NCBI GenBank assembly: GCA_017640605.1
Contig: JAEPQH010000006.1
Coordinates: 1-64,000, forward strand
Reading direction: 5' to 3'
Length of the DNA: 64,000 bases
Source: Balneolaceae bacterium
GTDB taxonomy: Bacteria; Bacteroidota; Rhodothermia; Balneolales; Balneolaceae
Both the position numbers and the translations under genes were made by a program. This document shows, piece after piece, positions 8,307 to 17,291 of this stretch (its first letter is position 1; each line of letters opens with the position of its first letter). Below the pieces are notes generated by a model. It searched no databases and was not told where the DNA came from. It saw only the letters and a list, made by a program, of their open reading frames with translations.

Positions 8307-9845
8307 CTATTCGCCTCGTGAAATATTTATCACTTTATAAGTTACTTCGATGGATGATGCAGTTCCCTGCTCATCAGTTGCTACGATTCTAAACGACTGA
8401 TCACCAATCTGCCGTTCGTTGGGCGTCCAACTAAATTCGCCGGTTTGTTCATTTAGTGTAGATCCTTCCGGGAGATCAACTCCTAAATATCGAATTAACC
8501 CATTTGAAGGGTTTTCGGGATCGATGGCGTTAAATGTGATCTGATAAGGATCATTAACTGCGATTGTAGAGCCACGAACGGGACTGAATCGAGGTGGAGT
8601 ATTGAATGTTCGGACCTCGACAGTAAAGCTAGTACTATCGATTTCGCCTTTGCTGTTAGTTCCAATTATAGTAAAAGGAGTAATACCTACTTGGTTGACA
8701 GAAGGTTGCCAATAAAAGCCCTGTTTTTGGATACGAGCATTTGCAACCGGCGATTTGTAGGTAAAAGTTACGTCACTATGGTCGCCGGATTCAAGTTCGA
8801 TCGCTGTAATAAGCGGCTGAGGAAATGTTAGTGTTTTGTTGTCTATTGATTTGAGTCTGAAAGCACCTGAATTGGTTCCTGAGGTCGAAATTGGAGCTGA
8901 TCCATCATTATTTTTTTGCAAAGGACTTACTTTATCAAAAATTGAAATCCAGAGTGCATCGGTACTTTTAGCAATATAATTACCGCTTTGGCTTTCACCC
9001 TGCCATAATCGTAAGGCTCCATTATTTTCCGAAATCCAAAGCTGTCCATTCTGAGTACGCACGAATAATGTATTGTCAAACTCAGCAACTTTAAGAATTG
9101 GTGTATTTGTAGCGCCTATTTTTCGCCCCAAACCATTTGTGGTAACCGAATACAAATCGCCGTTATCGGTTGAACCCCATAGTTTTTCGTTTTGAATAAA
9201 AAGATTGGTTAGGTCTTCACTTACCGACAAAGAACTAATGGACTCTAAGCCGTTATCACCTATTTGAAAGGAGTGAATTTTTCGATCATCAGATAACACA
9301 AAGAGCTGATTGGACAATAGCGATGAAACAACGTCTAAAACAGCAACTCGTCCTATTGTGCCATTTGCAACGATAATTGCATCCGAATCAAATTCATCGG
9401 GAGAAGTCAATGGAAGTTCACCTAAGCCTTCCTCACCAAGTGCCACATATAATTTATCAGCTAAACGAGCTACACCTCTTGGTGAAACAGGAAGTTGTGT
9501 AGATGAAAACACCCCAAGCACAGAGGTTGGTTCCAGAACGGTCAATCGCGTCGAATTTCCATACAAGTAGGCGAAACGAATGTCTGATTCGATAATATTT
9601 CCTCGACGCTGCATTCCCGATGAGGTGTACAGCCATTGCAAAGAATCGCCATAAACTCGAAAAACTGCCATGCCTTCAAGTTCGGATAACACGTACAAAT
9701 GAGAGGCTGAGGCATCTAAAGCTTTGATGTTGGAAATCTCAATAAGGTTTTCGTAGTCCTGCGACCATTGTGCGTGCGTTTGGGCGCTGAAACAAAATAC
9801 CAGAAAGAATAAGATTGCAGTTGTGATGTTATGCATATGCTTCAT
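8307..9845 (-). CDS. Exported protein with beta-propeller-like body and C-terminal Ig-like domains
   Basis: This 512-residue protein has a signal peptide (MKHMHNITTAILFFLVFCFS, cleavage after THA near residue 25). The middle (about 30-320) has recurring short strands around phrases such as LYVLSELEGMAVFRV, LYVALGEEGLGEL and LFVLSDDRKIHSF, suggesting a LVIVD/propeller-type repeat fold. The C-terminal part (about 340-505) holds two Ig/cadherin-like modules. The last, with NTPPRFSP, ITFNAIDPEN and GEFSWTPNERQIG, is typical of putative Ig (He_PIG) domains. It lies seven bases upstream of mutY on the same strand. Function is unknown; a secreted or surface adhesion role is only a guess. Confidence 0.7.
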   Translation of the reverse strand: MKHMHNITTAILFFLVFCFSAQTHAQWSQDYENLIEISNIKALDASASHLYVLSELEGMAVFRVYGDSLQWLYTSSGMQRRGNIIESDIRFAYLYGNSTRLTVLEPTSVLGVFSSTQLPVSPRGVARLADKLYVALGEEGLGELPLTSPDEFDSDAIIVANGTIGRVAVLDVVSSLLSNQLFVLSDDRKIHSFQIGDNGLESISSLSVSEDLTNLFIQNEKLWGSTDNGDLYSVTTNGLGRKIGATNTPILKVAEFDNTLFVRTQNGQLWISENNGALRLWQGESQSGNYIAKSTDALWISIFDKVSPLQKNNDGSAPISTSGTNSGAFRLKSIDNKTLTFPQPLITAIELESGDHSDVTFTYKSPVANARIQKQGFYWQPSVNQVGITPFTIIGTNSKGEIDSTSFTVEVRTFNTPPRFSPVRGSTIAVNDPYQITFNAIDPENPSNGLIRYLGVDLPEGSTLNEQTGEFSWTPNERQIGDQSFRIVATDEQGTASSIEVTYKVINISRGE

Positions 9846-9853
9846 TTATGATT

Positions 9854-10831
9854 CTACAACCAATTATTATTTTTGTACCATCTGATAGTGCGCGAAATGC
9901 CTTCCTCTAAAGTTGTAGTTGGTGTATAACCTAGTTCCTTCTTTGCTTTCGCTGATGAACACACCCATTCGTGGGTCATCTCTTTGGCCTTTTCTTCATT
10001 CAATACCGGATATTTCCCAAAAATTCCTGCGCCTTTCTCTACCAACGATCCAATTTTTTTAATCCAATCAGACTTCAACTTTAAGGGGATTGGCTTCCAG
10101 CCAGTGACTATTGAGGTGATATCACGAATCTGATTCCATGAATAAGCGTCTTTAGGTCCACCCATGAAATAAATATGTGTTCCTTTTTTTGTGAATTCTG
10201 CGGCTTTCATTATGCCATTTACCAAATCCTTAATGTATACCATAGAGAGCTTCGGATGGTTCCCATCGCCAACCATTGGGCAAATCCCAAGCTTAAATGT
10301 TTTAAAAAAAGTGTAGATATCAGATTCGCGCGGTCCAAAAACGGCAGGTGGACGAATAATTTTAATGCTTTCGTTTTCTGATGCAGTTCTTAGTATAACT
10401 TCTTCCATTTCTTTTTTGGACTCTCCATACATACTTACCGGGCGCCGCGGTGCTTGTTCTGTGATAGGTGTTCCATTACTGGGTCCGGACGCTGCTAAGG
10501 AAGAAAGAATCACTAAGTTTTTAATTCCTTTCTTTTGCGCAATGCGTAGCAGATTTTCAGTGGCATCAACATTAGCTATTTTAAAATCCATCCATTTCGG
10601 AGCTCTAACTACACCCGCCACATGGAAAATAACATCCACACCTTCCAGCGCGGAACTAAGTACTTGTAAGTCGGTTAAATCGCCTTTAACTCTAGTAAAG
10701 GCTTTTCCGGTTAACCACTTATCAGAACTTCTAACCAAACACAATACTTCCGAATATTGATCGGATTCGATCAGTGCATCAACAAGATGACTGCCAACAA
10801 AACCGGTTCCGCCGGTAACAAAGGCTCTCAT
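9854..10831 (-). CDS. Extended short-chain dehydrogenase (NAD-dependent epimerase/dehydratase family)
   Basis: This 325-residue protein has an N-terminal Rossmann motif VTGGTGFVGSHL (5-16), VKGDLTD near 48 for the adenine ring, SSLAASGPS near 119 and the catalytic YGESK near 144. A membrane-facing C-terminal helix region is also present. Such proteins act on nucleotide sugars, sterols or lipids. It is divergent from the glycosyltransferase-spt block at 10.9-15.7 kb. In Caulobacter the 3-oxo-ceramide reductase CerR is an extended SDR of this annotation class encoded near spt, so a role in sphingoid reduction is a reasonable hypothesis. The alternative is a sugar epimerase, and the sequence alone does not decide. 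Confidence 0.75.
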   Translation of the reverse strand: MRAFVTGGTGFVGSHLVDALIESDQYSEVLCLVRSSDKWLTGKAFTRVKGDLTDLQVLSSALEGVDVIFHVAGVVRAPKWMDFKIANVDATENLLRIAQKKGIKNLVILSSLAASGPSNGTPITEQAPRRPVSMYGESKKEMEEVILRTASENESIKIIRPPAVFGPRESDIYTFFKTFKLGICPMVGDGNHPKLSMVYIKDLVNGIMKAAEFTKKGTHIYFMGGPKDAYSWNQIRDITSIVTGWKPIPLKLKSDWIKKIGSLVEKGAGIFGKYPVLNEEKAKEMTHEWVCSSAKAKKELGYTPTTTLEEGISRTIRWYKNNNWL

Positions 10832-10930
10832 AAATGTGTATATTTATCGGATTTTTGAAAATTGGTTAGCGCATCATTGGATAGTCGCACAGCCTCGAAG
10901 ATACAAATCTACGAACTGCTTTTAAACTGA

Positions 10931-12088
10931 ATGAACGAACTGAGAGTAGCATTATTTACCGGTAATTATAATCACATCAGAGATGGTGTGTCGCTTACAT
11001 TAAACAGACTGGTAGCCTATTTAGAGAGACAAAACATCCCTGTATTAGTTTTCGGGCCGAGTATAAAAAATCCACCCATGGAGCACTCCGGAGAGTTGGT
11101 GGTTACGCCATCCATACCAATGTTGGTTCCCGGTAGAACTGAGTATAGAATTGCCACGCATTTTCCCGGATGGGCAAAAAAGCGATTAGAAGAATTCAAT
11201 CCAACATTAATTCATGTTGCCACTCCAGATGGTCTTGGAAGCAGCGCGCTTAAATGGGGTAAAAAACATGATGTGCCGGTTGTTGCTAGTTACCATACTC
11301 ACTTTTTGAGCTATGCCACATATTACGCTGCATTTTTGATGCCCGTTTTTCTGCCGGCTAAATGGCACATGAAATCTTTCTATAAAAAAGTGCAAGAAAC
11401 CTATGTTCCTTCTCAATCTATGATCGATGAACTCGAAGAAATCGGGTTGGATAGTAAAATGAAAATATGGGCTCGTGGAATTGATTTAGAACGTTTTAAT
11501 CCAAATAAAAGAGATATTGAATGGCGGCGATTGGTTGGATTTAAAGACGATGAAATTGTAGTGAGCTTTGTATCTCGTTTAGTGTGGGAGAAAGAATTAA
11601 GGACTTACATAAAAGCAGTAAAAAATTTACAAGCTAAGAATCCTAAAGTGCGTGCATTAATTGTAGGTGATGGTCCCGCTTTGGAAGAAACGAAAGAGCT
11701 GTTACCTGTTGCCCATTATACCGGTTTCGCAAAAGGAGAAGAATTAGCGCGTGCATATGCTAGTAGCGATATTTTCTTATTTCCATCGCATACCGAAACA
11801 TTTGGAAATGTTACGCTTGAAGCAATGGCTAGCGGTTTGCCCTGCGTTGTTGCTGATGCAATTGGTAGCAAATCGTTGGTACAAGATGGTGTAAATGGAT
11901 TTTGGGCAGAACCAAAAAACGAAGCTGATTTTACTGAGAAATTGAATAGAATTGTAGAAAACGAAGAGCTTCGAAGTTCGATGAGTAAAAAGTCTCAGGA
12001 ATTCGCGATGGAATATCAATGGGATTCAATCAATGGTGGGCTCGTAGAAAACTATAAATCCGTGATTAAGAATTATTCTGCTTCATGA
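10931..12088 (+). CDS. GT4-family glycosyltransferase (first of two)
   Basis: This is a 385-residue GT-B retaining glycosyltransferase. The N-terminal acceptor domain has FTGNYNHIRDGVSLTLNRL near 10-28 and SYHTHF near 120. The C-terminal donor domain has FVSRLVWEKELRTYI near 215, VGDGPALEE near 247 and the conserved ETFGNVTLEAMASGLP near 288 containing the EX7E motif. The pattern is close to digalactosyl/mannosyl-lipid GT4 enzymes (PimB/MgdA-like), which is family inference. It overlaps the second glycosyltransferase gene by four bases and precedes spt, so a lipid acceptor such as ceramide is suspected. The start is an ATG at 10931. Confidence 0.87.
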   Translation: MNELRVALFTGNYNHIRDGVSLTLNRLVAYLERQNIPVLVFGPSIKNPPMEHSGELVVTPSIPMLVPGRTEYRIATHFPGWAKKRLEEFNPTLIHVATPDGLGSSALKWGKKHDVPVVASYHTHFLSYATYYAAFLMPVFLPAKWHMKSFYKKVQETYVPSQSMIDELEEIGLDSKMKIWARGIDLERFNPNKRDIEWRRLVGFKDDEIVVSFVSRLVWEKELRTYIKAVKNLQAKNPKVRALIVGDGPALEETKELLPVAHYTGFAKGEELARAYASSDIFLFPSHTETFGNVTLEAMASGLPCVVADAIGSKSLVQDGVNGFWAEPKNEADFTEKLNRIVENEELRSSMSKKSQEFAMEYQWDSINGGLVENYKSVIKNYSAS

Positions 12089-13221
12089 TGAAGATTTTGT
12101 ACATATCCCATTTACATCCGCCAAAAAATGCCCCTCTAGAAAGCATTGGTGGAATGCAACGAGTTAGTATTCAGCTTGTTAATGAGCTTAAAAAAAAGCC
12201 AAATGTGCAGATAAAAACAATTATTCAGCACGCACCATGGAAAGGGATTGAAGCCCGAACGGCAGTATTTTTGTTAAAACTGATTCGTAAACTCCCCAAA
12301 ATTGTAGAGGACTATCAACCCGATGTGATTCTTTTCTCCTCGATGGTTACCGCAACTTTGGCAAAATTCACCAGAAAAAAGATTTCTGTGCCAATGGTTA
12401 CCATTAATCATGGACAGGATGTGAAAATGCCAATAGGTTTATATCAGAACTTTGTACCCAAAGTATTTGATGCGCTGGACGGTGTTATTTCTGTATCAAA
12501 AGCTACGCGCGAAGAATGTATCAAACGGGGAATGCATCCAGATAAAGGTATAGCTTTGCCTAATGGATTTGATATGGCACATATACAAGAAACGCCTGAA
12601 AAATCAGCAGCCAGAAAAGAACTGGAAAATGCATTTGGTTTCTCTCTTGAAGGCAAGAAATTATTGTTAACGGTTGGCCGACAAGTAAAACGTAAAGGTC
12701 ATGAATGGTTTATTACCGAAGTTTATCCAAAAATTAATGGCGATGTAATCTATCTCGCTATTGGTGATGGTCCAGAACATGAACGGTTATTGCAAGTTCG
12801 GGATGAACTCGATTACAAAGGGCACTTACACTTTGTTGGAAAACAATCAGACCAATTACTTCGAAAATCTTATGCTGCCGCTGACGTATTTATCATGCCA
12901 AATATTCCGGTGGAGGGAGATATGGAAGGATTTGGGATTGTAATGCTGGAAGCCAATCTTGCATCAACACCCGCAGTAGCTGCCGATCTTGAAGGAATTA
13001 AAGATGTGATTAGCGATGGCGAGAACGGTTTTAAGGTAGAAGTAAAAGACGCTGAAACCTTTGCCGCACGGATAGATGAGGTTTTAACCACTGATTATAC
13101 TACATTGAGCGAGAGTAGCAGGAACTATGTGGAGCAAAATTTTGCTTGGGAACGGGTCGCTGATAGATATATTTCTTATCTTGGCGAGGTTATAAAAGAT
13201 CACAGCACTCTAAATGGCTAG
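12085..13221 (+). CDS. GT4-family glycosyltransferase (second of two)
   Basis: This is a 378-residue GT-B fold protein. It has IGGMQRVSIQLVNEL near 21-35 (acceptor-side glycine loop), TINHGQDV near 105, ISVSKATREECIKRG near 133, LTVGRQVKRKGHEWFI near 194 and EGDMEGFGIVMLEANLAS near 275 for donor binding. It begins with ATGATG overlapping the upstream stop, so the two glycosyltransferases are coupled. Only about 70 bases separate it from spt on the same strand. Two consecutive sugars on one lipid anchor is the simplest reading, but donor and acceptor cannot be told from sequence. Confidence 0.86.
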   Translation: MMKILYISHLHPPKNAPLESIGGMQRVSIQLVNELKKKPNVQIKTIIQHAPWKGIEARTAVFLLKLIRKLPKIVEDYQPDVILFSSMVTATLAKFTRKKISVPMVTINHGQDVKMPIGLYQNFVPKVFDALDGVISVSKATREECIKRGMHPDKGIALPNGFDMAHIQETPEKSAARKELENAFGFSLEGKKLLLTVGRQVKRKGHEWFITEVYPKINGDVIYLAIGDGPEHERLLQVRDELDYKGHLHFVGKQSDQLLRKSYAAADVFIMPNIPVEGDMEGFGIVMLEANLASTPAVAADLEGIKDVISDGENGFKVEVKDAETFAARIDEVLTTDYTTLSESSRNYVEQNFAWERVADRYISYLGEVIKDHSTLNG

Positions 13222-13293
13222 TTGGCGGATTTGAATGAATTTTAATACTAGCTATATTCAACGTTATTCGATTATTTGGACAGGACGGATCGC

Positions 13294-14526
13294 ATGAGCG
13301 AAACTAAAAAATTGGCCACTCAAGACATTTTTCAAAAAGCACACAATTTCACACGAGCTGATGAAGTAAAAGCATTGGGATTATACCCATATTTTAAACC
13401 GCTCGAAGCCACCGATGGTACCATCGTTGAAATTGAAGGTCAGGAAGTAATAATGGCCGGATCTAACAATTATTTAGGCCTTACAAACGACCCACGCACC
13501 ATTAAAGCCGCTCAGGACGCTCTAACCAAGTACGGTACAGGATGTACCGGATCCAGATATCTGAATGGTACACTGGATATCCACCTAGAACTGGAAGATA
13601 AACTTGCTGAATTTATGGGCAAGGAAGGCTGTGTACTTTTTAGTACAGGGTACCAAACCAATGAAGGAGCTATTCAAACCATAGCCGGCCGAAATGATAT
13701 TATTTTCTCGGATCGTGACAATCATGCTTGTATAGTGGTAGGAACTCAAGTTTCTAATGCAAAGACGGTTCGTTATAAGCATAACGACATGGATCAGCTA
13801 CGAAAGTTTTTAGAGCAAGCCGATCCCAAAGCTGGCAAAATCATTGTTACGGATGGTGTTTTTTCCATGTCGGGCACACTTGCAAAAGTGCCGGAATTAG
13901 TTGCTCTTGCTAAAGAATTTAATGCACGCTTGTATTTGGATGATGCCCATGCGGTTGGCGTTGTTGGTGAAGGTGGACGAGGTTCTGCTTCAGTGTTCGG
14001 TTTGACGGATGAAGTTGATTTAATTAGTGGTACTTTTTCTAAGTCGTTTGCTTCACTTGGTGGTTTCTTGGTTGGTGATCGAACCGTAATCGAGTATATT
14101 CGCCATCATTCGCCGGCGCATATATTTAGCGCTTCTATGCCACCCGCTAACGTAGCTACAGTTCTTACTGCACTTGAAATTCTTAAAGAAGAAACCTGGC
14201 GTTTAGATCGATTAGAAGAAATTTCGATTTACATGCGCACAGAATTGGAAAAACTAGGTTTTAATGTTTGGACGAGTCAATCACCAATAATTCCAGTTGT
14301 GATTGGTGATATGATGGATTGCTTTAAGTTCTGGAAAGATCTTTTTAAAGAAGGTGTATATGCTAATGCGGTAATACCGCCAGCAGTACCTCAAGGGCAG
14401 TCGTTGTTACGAACCAGTTACATGGCCAGCCACACTGATGACCATTTAGACAGAATACTTGAAGCATTCAGAAAAGTTGGTATCAAACACGGGATAATCG
14501 ATAGTAACGGACACTCGGCAAGCTAG
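13294..14526 (+). CDS. spt: Serine palmitoyltransferase (alpha-oxoamine synthase)
   Basis: This PLP enzyme condenses serine with a fatty acyl thioester to 3-ketosphinganine, the first step of sphingolipid synthesis. The 410-residue protein (counting from ATG 13294; a TTG at 13276 would add six) has SNNYLGLTNDP near 57, YGTGCTGSRYLNGTLDIH (about 80-97), the PLP-stacking His in DRDNHACIV (about 144), LDDAHAVGVVGEGGRG (about 215-230) and the Schiff-base Lys250 in GTFSKSFASLGGF. The combination KALGLYPYF near the N-terminus and IFSASMPPANVA matches soluble bacterial SPTs of Sphingobacterium and Bacteroides better than 8-amino-7-oxononanoate synthase or Kbl. It is nine bases from the GNAT gene. 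Confidence 0.88.
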   Translation: MSETKKLATQDIFQKAHNFTRADEVKALGLYPYFKPLEATDGTIVEIEGQEVIMAGSNNYLGLTNDPRTIKAAQDALTKYGTGCTGSRYLNGTLDIHLELEDKLAEFMGKEGCVLFSTGYQTNEGAIQTIAGRNDIIFSDRDNHACIVVGTQVSNAKTVRYKHNDMDQLRKFLEQADPKAGKIIVTDGVFSMSGTLAKVPELVALAKEFNARLYLDDAHAVGVVGEGGRGSASVFGLTDEVDLISGTFSKSFASLGGFLVGDRTVIEYIRHHSPAHIFSASMPPANVATVLTALEILKEETWRLDRLEEISIYMRTELEKLGFNVWTSQSPIIPVVIGDMMDCFKFWKDLFKEGVYANAVIPPAVPQGQSLLRTSYMASHTDDHLDRILEAFRKVGIKHGIIDSNGHSAS

Positions 14527-14535
14527 AAAAAGGAT

Positions 14536-15657
14536 ATGAACACTACGGGAATTACGATCGTCACTACCGATGACGAGAAAAAGACATTTCTGGAATTCCC
14601 GTACACTCATTATCAAAACGATCCCCACTTTGTTCCACCACTCAGGATAGATCAGAAAAAACTGATCGACACAAAGAAAAATCCATTTTATGAAAATGCA
14701 GAAATTGCTTTGTTCATAGCCGAACATAATGGGAAAATTGCAGGTCGTATTTCAGCCACTGTGGATCATCGGTTTAACAAATATCATAATTCAAAAACGG
14801 GTCACTTCGGCTTTTTTGAATGTATAGATCATCAACCAACCGCAGAATTATTATTCAGAGTTGCAGAAGACTGGCTTCGGGATCGTGGAATAACTAAAGT
14901 GCTAGGACCTGCAAGCCCGGGCATGATGGATATGATTGGGATTTTGACCGAAGGCTTTGATCGCGATCCTTTTGTCATGATGCCCTATTCCAAGCCATAC
15001 TACCCAAAGCTGATTGAAGCTTGTGGTTATGATGTTGAAATGGAATTACTCGCTTTTATGATTTCTCAAGATGATGTGGCTTCCGATCGAATGAAACGCG
15101 CAACCGAAATCGTTCATAAGCGCAATCCCGGTTTAAGTTTTCGGCAAGTAAATATGAAGCGCATCAAAGAAGAAGTAGAAATTGTTCGCGAAATTTACAA
15201 TCAGGCTTGGAAGGATAACTGGGGATTTTTACCCTTAACCAAAGCCGAGCTACAATCCACCGCCGACGATTTTAAACTGATATTAGACGCCGACGTAGCC
15301 CACATTGCAGAAATTGATGGAAGACCGGTTGGTTTTTCAATTTCCATTCCGAATTTGAATGTGCTGTTCAAAACGATGAATGGAAAACTATTTCCTTTTG
15401 GGATTTTTAAACTACTTTTTGGGCGTAAAAAAATTAATGAATTACGTACGGCACTAATGGGTGTATTGCCGGAATATCAAGGCAGAGGAATAGAGGCGTT
15501 ATTAAATCAGCGAACAATTGAACGAGGGAAAATAAAAGGATACGATCGGTCAGAAATCAGCTGGGTGCTGAACAATAACGTTGACATGATTCGTGTAGCT
15601 GAGCGCCTTGGGGCAAAAGTTGATAAAAAATATCATATGTATACGAAGGCACTTTAG
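14536..15657 (+). CDS. GNAT-superfamily N-acyltransferase, candidate ceramide synthase
   Basis: This 373-residue protein has two GNAT-like halves. The C-terminal half has ELRTALMGVLPEYQGRGIEA (about 302-321), whose QGRGIE is the acyl-CoA pyrophosphate loop. The N-terminal half has HYQNDPHFVPPLR (25-37) and LGPASPGMMD (about 123-132). It starts nine bases after spt and is certainly cotranscribed. Bacterial ceramide synthase (bCerS), which N-acylates the sphingoid base, is reported to be unrelated to eukaryotic CerS and to belong to an acyltransferase family of the GNAT type. Proximity to spt makes this protein the candidate. The GNAT fold is secure, and the substrate is inferred. Confidence 0.75.
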   Translation: MNTTGITIVTTDDEKKTFLEFPYTHYQNDPHFVPPLRIDQKKLIDTKKNPFYENAEIALFIAEHNGKIAGRISATVDHRFNKYHNSKTGHFGFFECIDHQPTAELLFRVAEDWLRDRGITKVLGPASPGMMDMIGILTEGFDRDPFVMMPYSKPYYPKLIEACGYDVEMELLAFMISQDDVASDRMKRATEIVHKRNPGLSFRQVNMKRIKEEVEIVREIYNQAWKDNWGFLPLTKAELQSTADDFKLILDADVAHIAEIDGRPVGFSISIPNLNVLFKTMNGKLFPFGIFKLLFGRKKINELRTALMGVLPEYQGRGIEALLNQRTIERGKIKGYDRSEISWVLNNNVDMIRVAERLGAKVDKKYHMYTKAL

Positions 15658-15760
15658 TCTTCATACCATGTTCATACTGTAATTGGATGTTACAGTATCG
15701 TGTTGATTACATAATAGTGCGATAAACTGAAAGTTTAGATTAATAGAAAATCAAAAAATT

Positions 15761-17149
15761 ATGAGCGATTACAGAATCGAGAAAGACAGTATGGGCGAAA
15801 TTAAAGTGCCCGTGAATGCACTCTATGGTGCGCAAACGCAACGTGCGAATGATAATTTCCCTATTTCAGGAATTCGATTTAGTCGTGAATTTATCGAAGC
15901 ATTAGGTACCGTTAAAAAAGCTGCAGCCTCAGCAAATAAATCACTTGGTTTGATAGATGAAGCTAAAGCTGATGCGATTATGAGTGCGGCTACAGAAGTA
16001 ATTGAGGGAAAGCACGATGAACAATTTGTGATTGATATCTTCCAGACCGGTTCGGGCACATCAAGTAATATGAACTCTAACGAAGTTATCAGCCATATTG
16101 CTAATCAGGGTAAAGAAGGTGAGGATCGAATCCATCCGAATGATCATGTAAATTTTGGGCAAAGTTCGAACGATGTAATCCCCACAGCAATTCGAATAGC
16201 TGCAGTTTTATCCGTAAAGAGAAATTTAATCCCTGCTCTAAATCACCTAAAGGATACTTTTTTGGCTAAAGGAGCTGAGAACGCACATGTTGTGAAAACA
16301 GGGCGTACGCATCTTATGGATGCAATGCCGGTTACTATTGAGCAGGAATTTGGTGGATATGCTCGCCAACTTGAACTTGGTGTTGAACGTGTAAAAGCTG
16401 CATTAGAACGAGTAAAAGAGCTGCCACAAGGCGGAACTGCAGTAGGCACAGGTATTAACACGCATTCAGATTTTGGTAAAACATTTGCGGCAACCGTTTC
16501 TGATATAACTGGTGAAGCTTTCGAAGAGGCTACGAACCATTTTGAAGCCCAGGCTACGGTTGATGCACCTGTTGAATTAAGCGGTCAGCTTAAAACGATT
16601 GCAGTAAGCTTAATGAAAATTTCCAACGATTTACGCTGGATGAATAGCGGCCCTAATTCAGGAATTGGCGAAATTCAGCTGGCAGCCTTACAGCCGGGAT
16701 CGTCCATTATGCCGGGTAAAGTGAATCCGGTAATCGAAGAATCGATGAATATGGTTTGTGCTCAGGTAATTGGTAACGATGCCGCGATAACCGTTGGCGG
16801 TTTAAATGGAAACTTTGAGCTGAATGTGATGTTGCCGATGGTTGCACATAATTTGTTAGAATCGATCAATATTCTTGCAAATGCATCCAGAAATTTTGCT
16901 GATCGTTCAGTATCCAAGCTTACTGTTCGAGAAGATGTAATTGCTGAAAAAGTTGGTAAGAACCCGATTTTAGTTACAGCTTTAAATCCAATTATTGGAT
17001 ACGATCTTGCGGCAAAAATTGCTAAAAAAGCCTACGCCGAAAATCGTGCATTATTAGATGTAGCGCTTGAAATGACCGACTTGTCGGAAAAAGAATTGAA
17101 AGATGCCTTAGATCCAATTAAGATGACAAAAGGAGGATTTACCGATTAA
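15761..17149 (+). CDS. fumC: Fumarate hydratase class II
   Basis: This enzyme interconverts fumarate and malate in the citric acid cycle without an iron-sulfur cluster. The 462-residue protein has the family length. The signature GSSIMPGKVNP occupies residues 313-323, GRTHLMDAMP near 181-190 carries the active-site His, and TGSGTSSNMNSNEVI lies near 96-110. The start is an ATG at 15761. It stands alone, 100 bases after the GNAT gene, and is followed by a small hairpin. Confidence 0.96.
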   Translation: MSDYRIEKDSMGEIKVPVNALYGAQTQRANDNFPISGIRFSREFIEALGTVKKAAASANKSLGLIDEAKADAIMSAATEVIEGKHDEQFVIDIFQTGSGTSSNMNSNEVISHIANQGKEGEDRIHPNDHVNFGQSSNDVIPTAIRIAAVLSVKRNLIPALNHLKDTFLAKGAENAHVVKTGRTHLMDAMPVTIEQEFGGYARQLELGVERVKAALERVKELPQGGTAVGTGINTHSDFGKTFAATVSDITGEAFEEATNHFEAQATVDAPVELSGQLKTIAVSLMKISNDLRWMNSGPNSGIGEIQLAALQPGSSIMPGKVNPVIEESMNMVCAQVIGNDAAITVGGLNGNFELNVMLPMVAHNLLESINILANASRNFADRSVSKLTVREDVIAEKVGKNPILVTALNPIIGYDLAAKIAKKAYAENRALLDVALEMTDLSEKELKDALDPIKMTKGGFTD

Positions 17150-17157
17150 TGTAAAGA

Positions 17158-17176
17158 TAAGATTACATTAATCTTA
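17158..17176 (+). terminator. Hairpin after fumC, weak terminator candidate
   Basis: A perfect 8-bp stem TAAGATTA-CAT-TAATCTTA begins nine bases after the fumC stop. There is no T-run on the plus strand, so termination is uncertain. A second 7-bp hairpin GTGCTTT/AAAGCAC lies at 17209-17226. Confidence 0.35.
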
Positions 17177-17291
17177 AAGCGTAAATTGGGCTTTCTTTGT
17201 ACAGTTTCGTGCTTTAAAAAAAGCACATGAAATTGTATATTGGAAGCCCTTTCACAGATATCAAATAGTCAAGTAAGTACAAACCATTGCC

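Noticed and set aside
13294-14526. 8-amino-7-oxononanoate synthase (BioF) or glycine C-acetyltransferase (Kbl)
   Set aside because: The same fold family was considered, but the pattern near the N-terminus, the GNAT neighbour and the absence of bio or tdh genes favour serine palmitoyltransferase.
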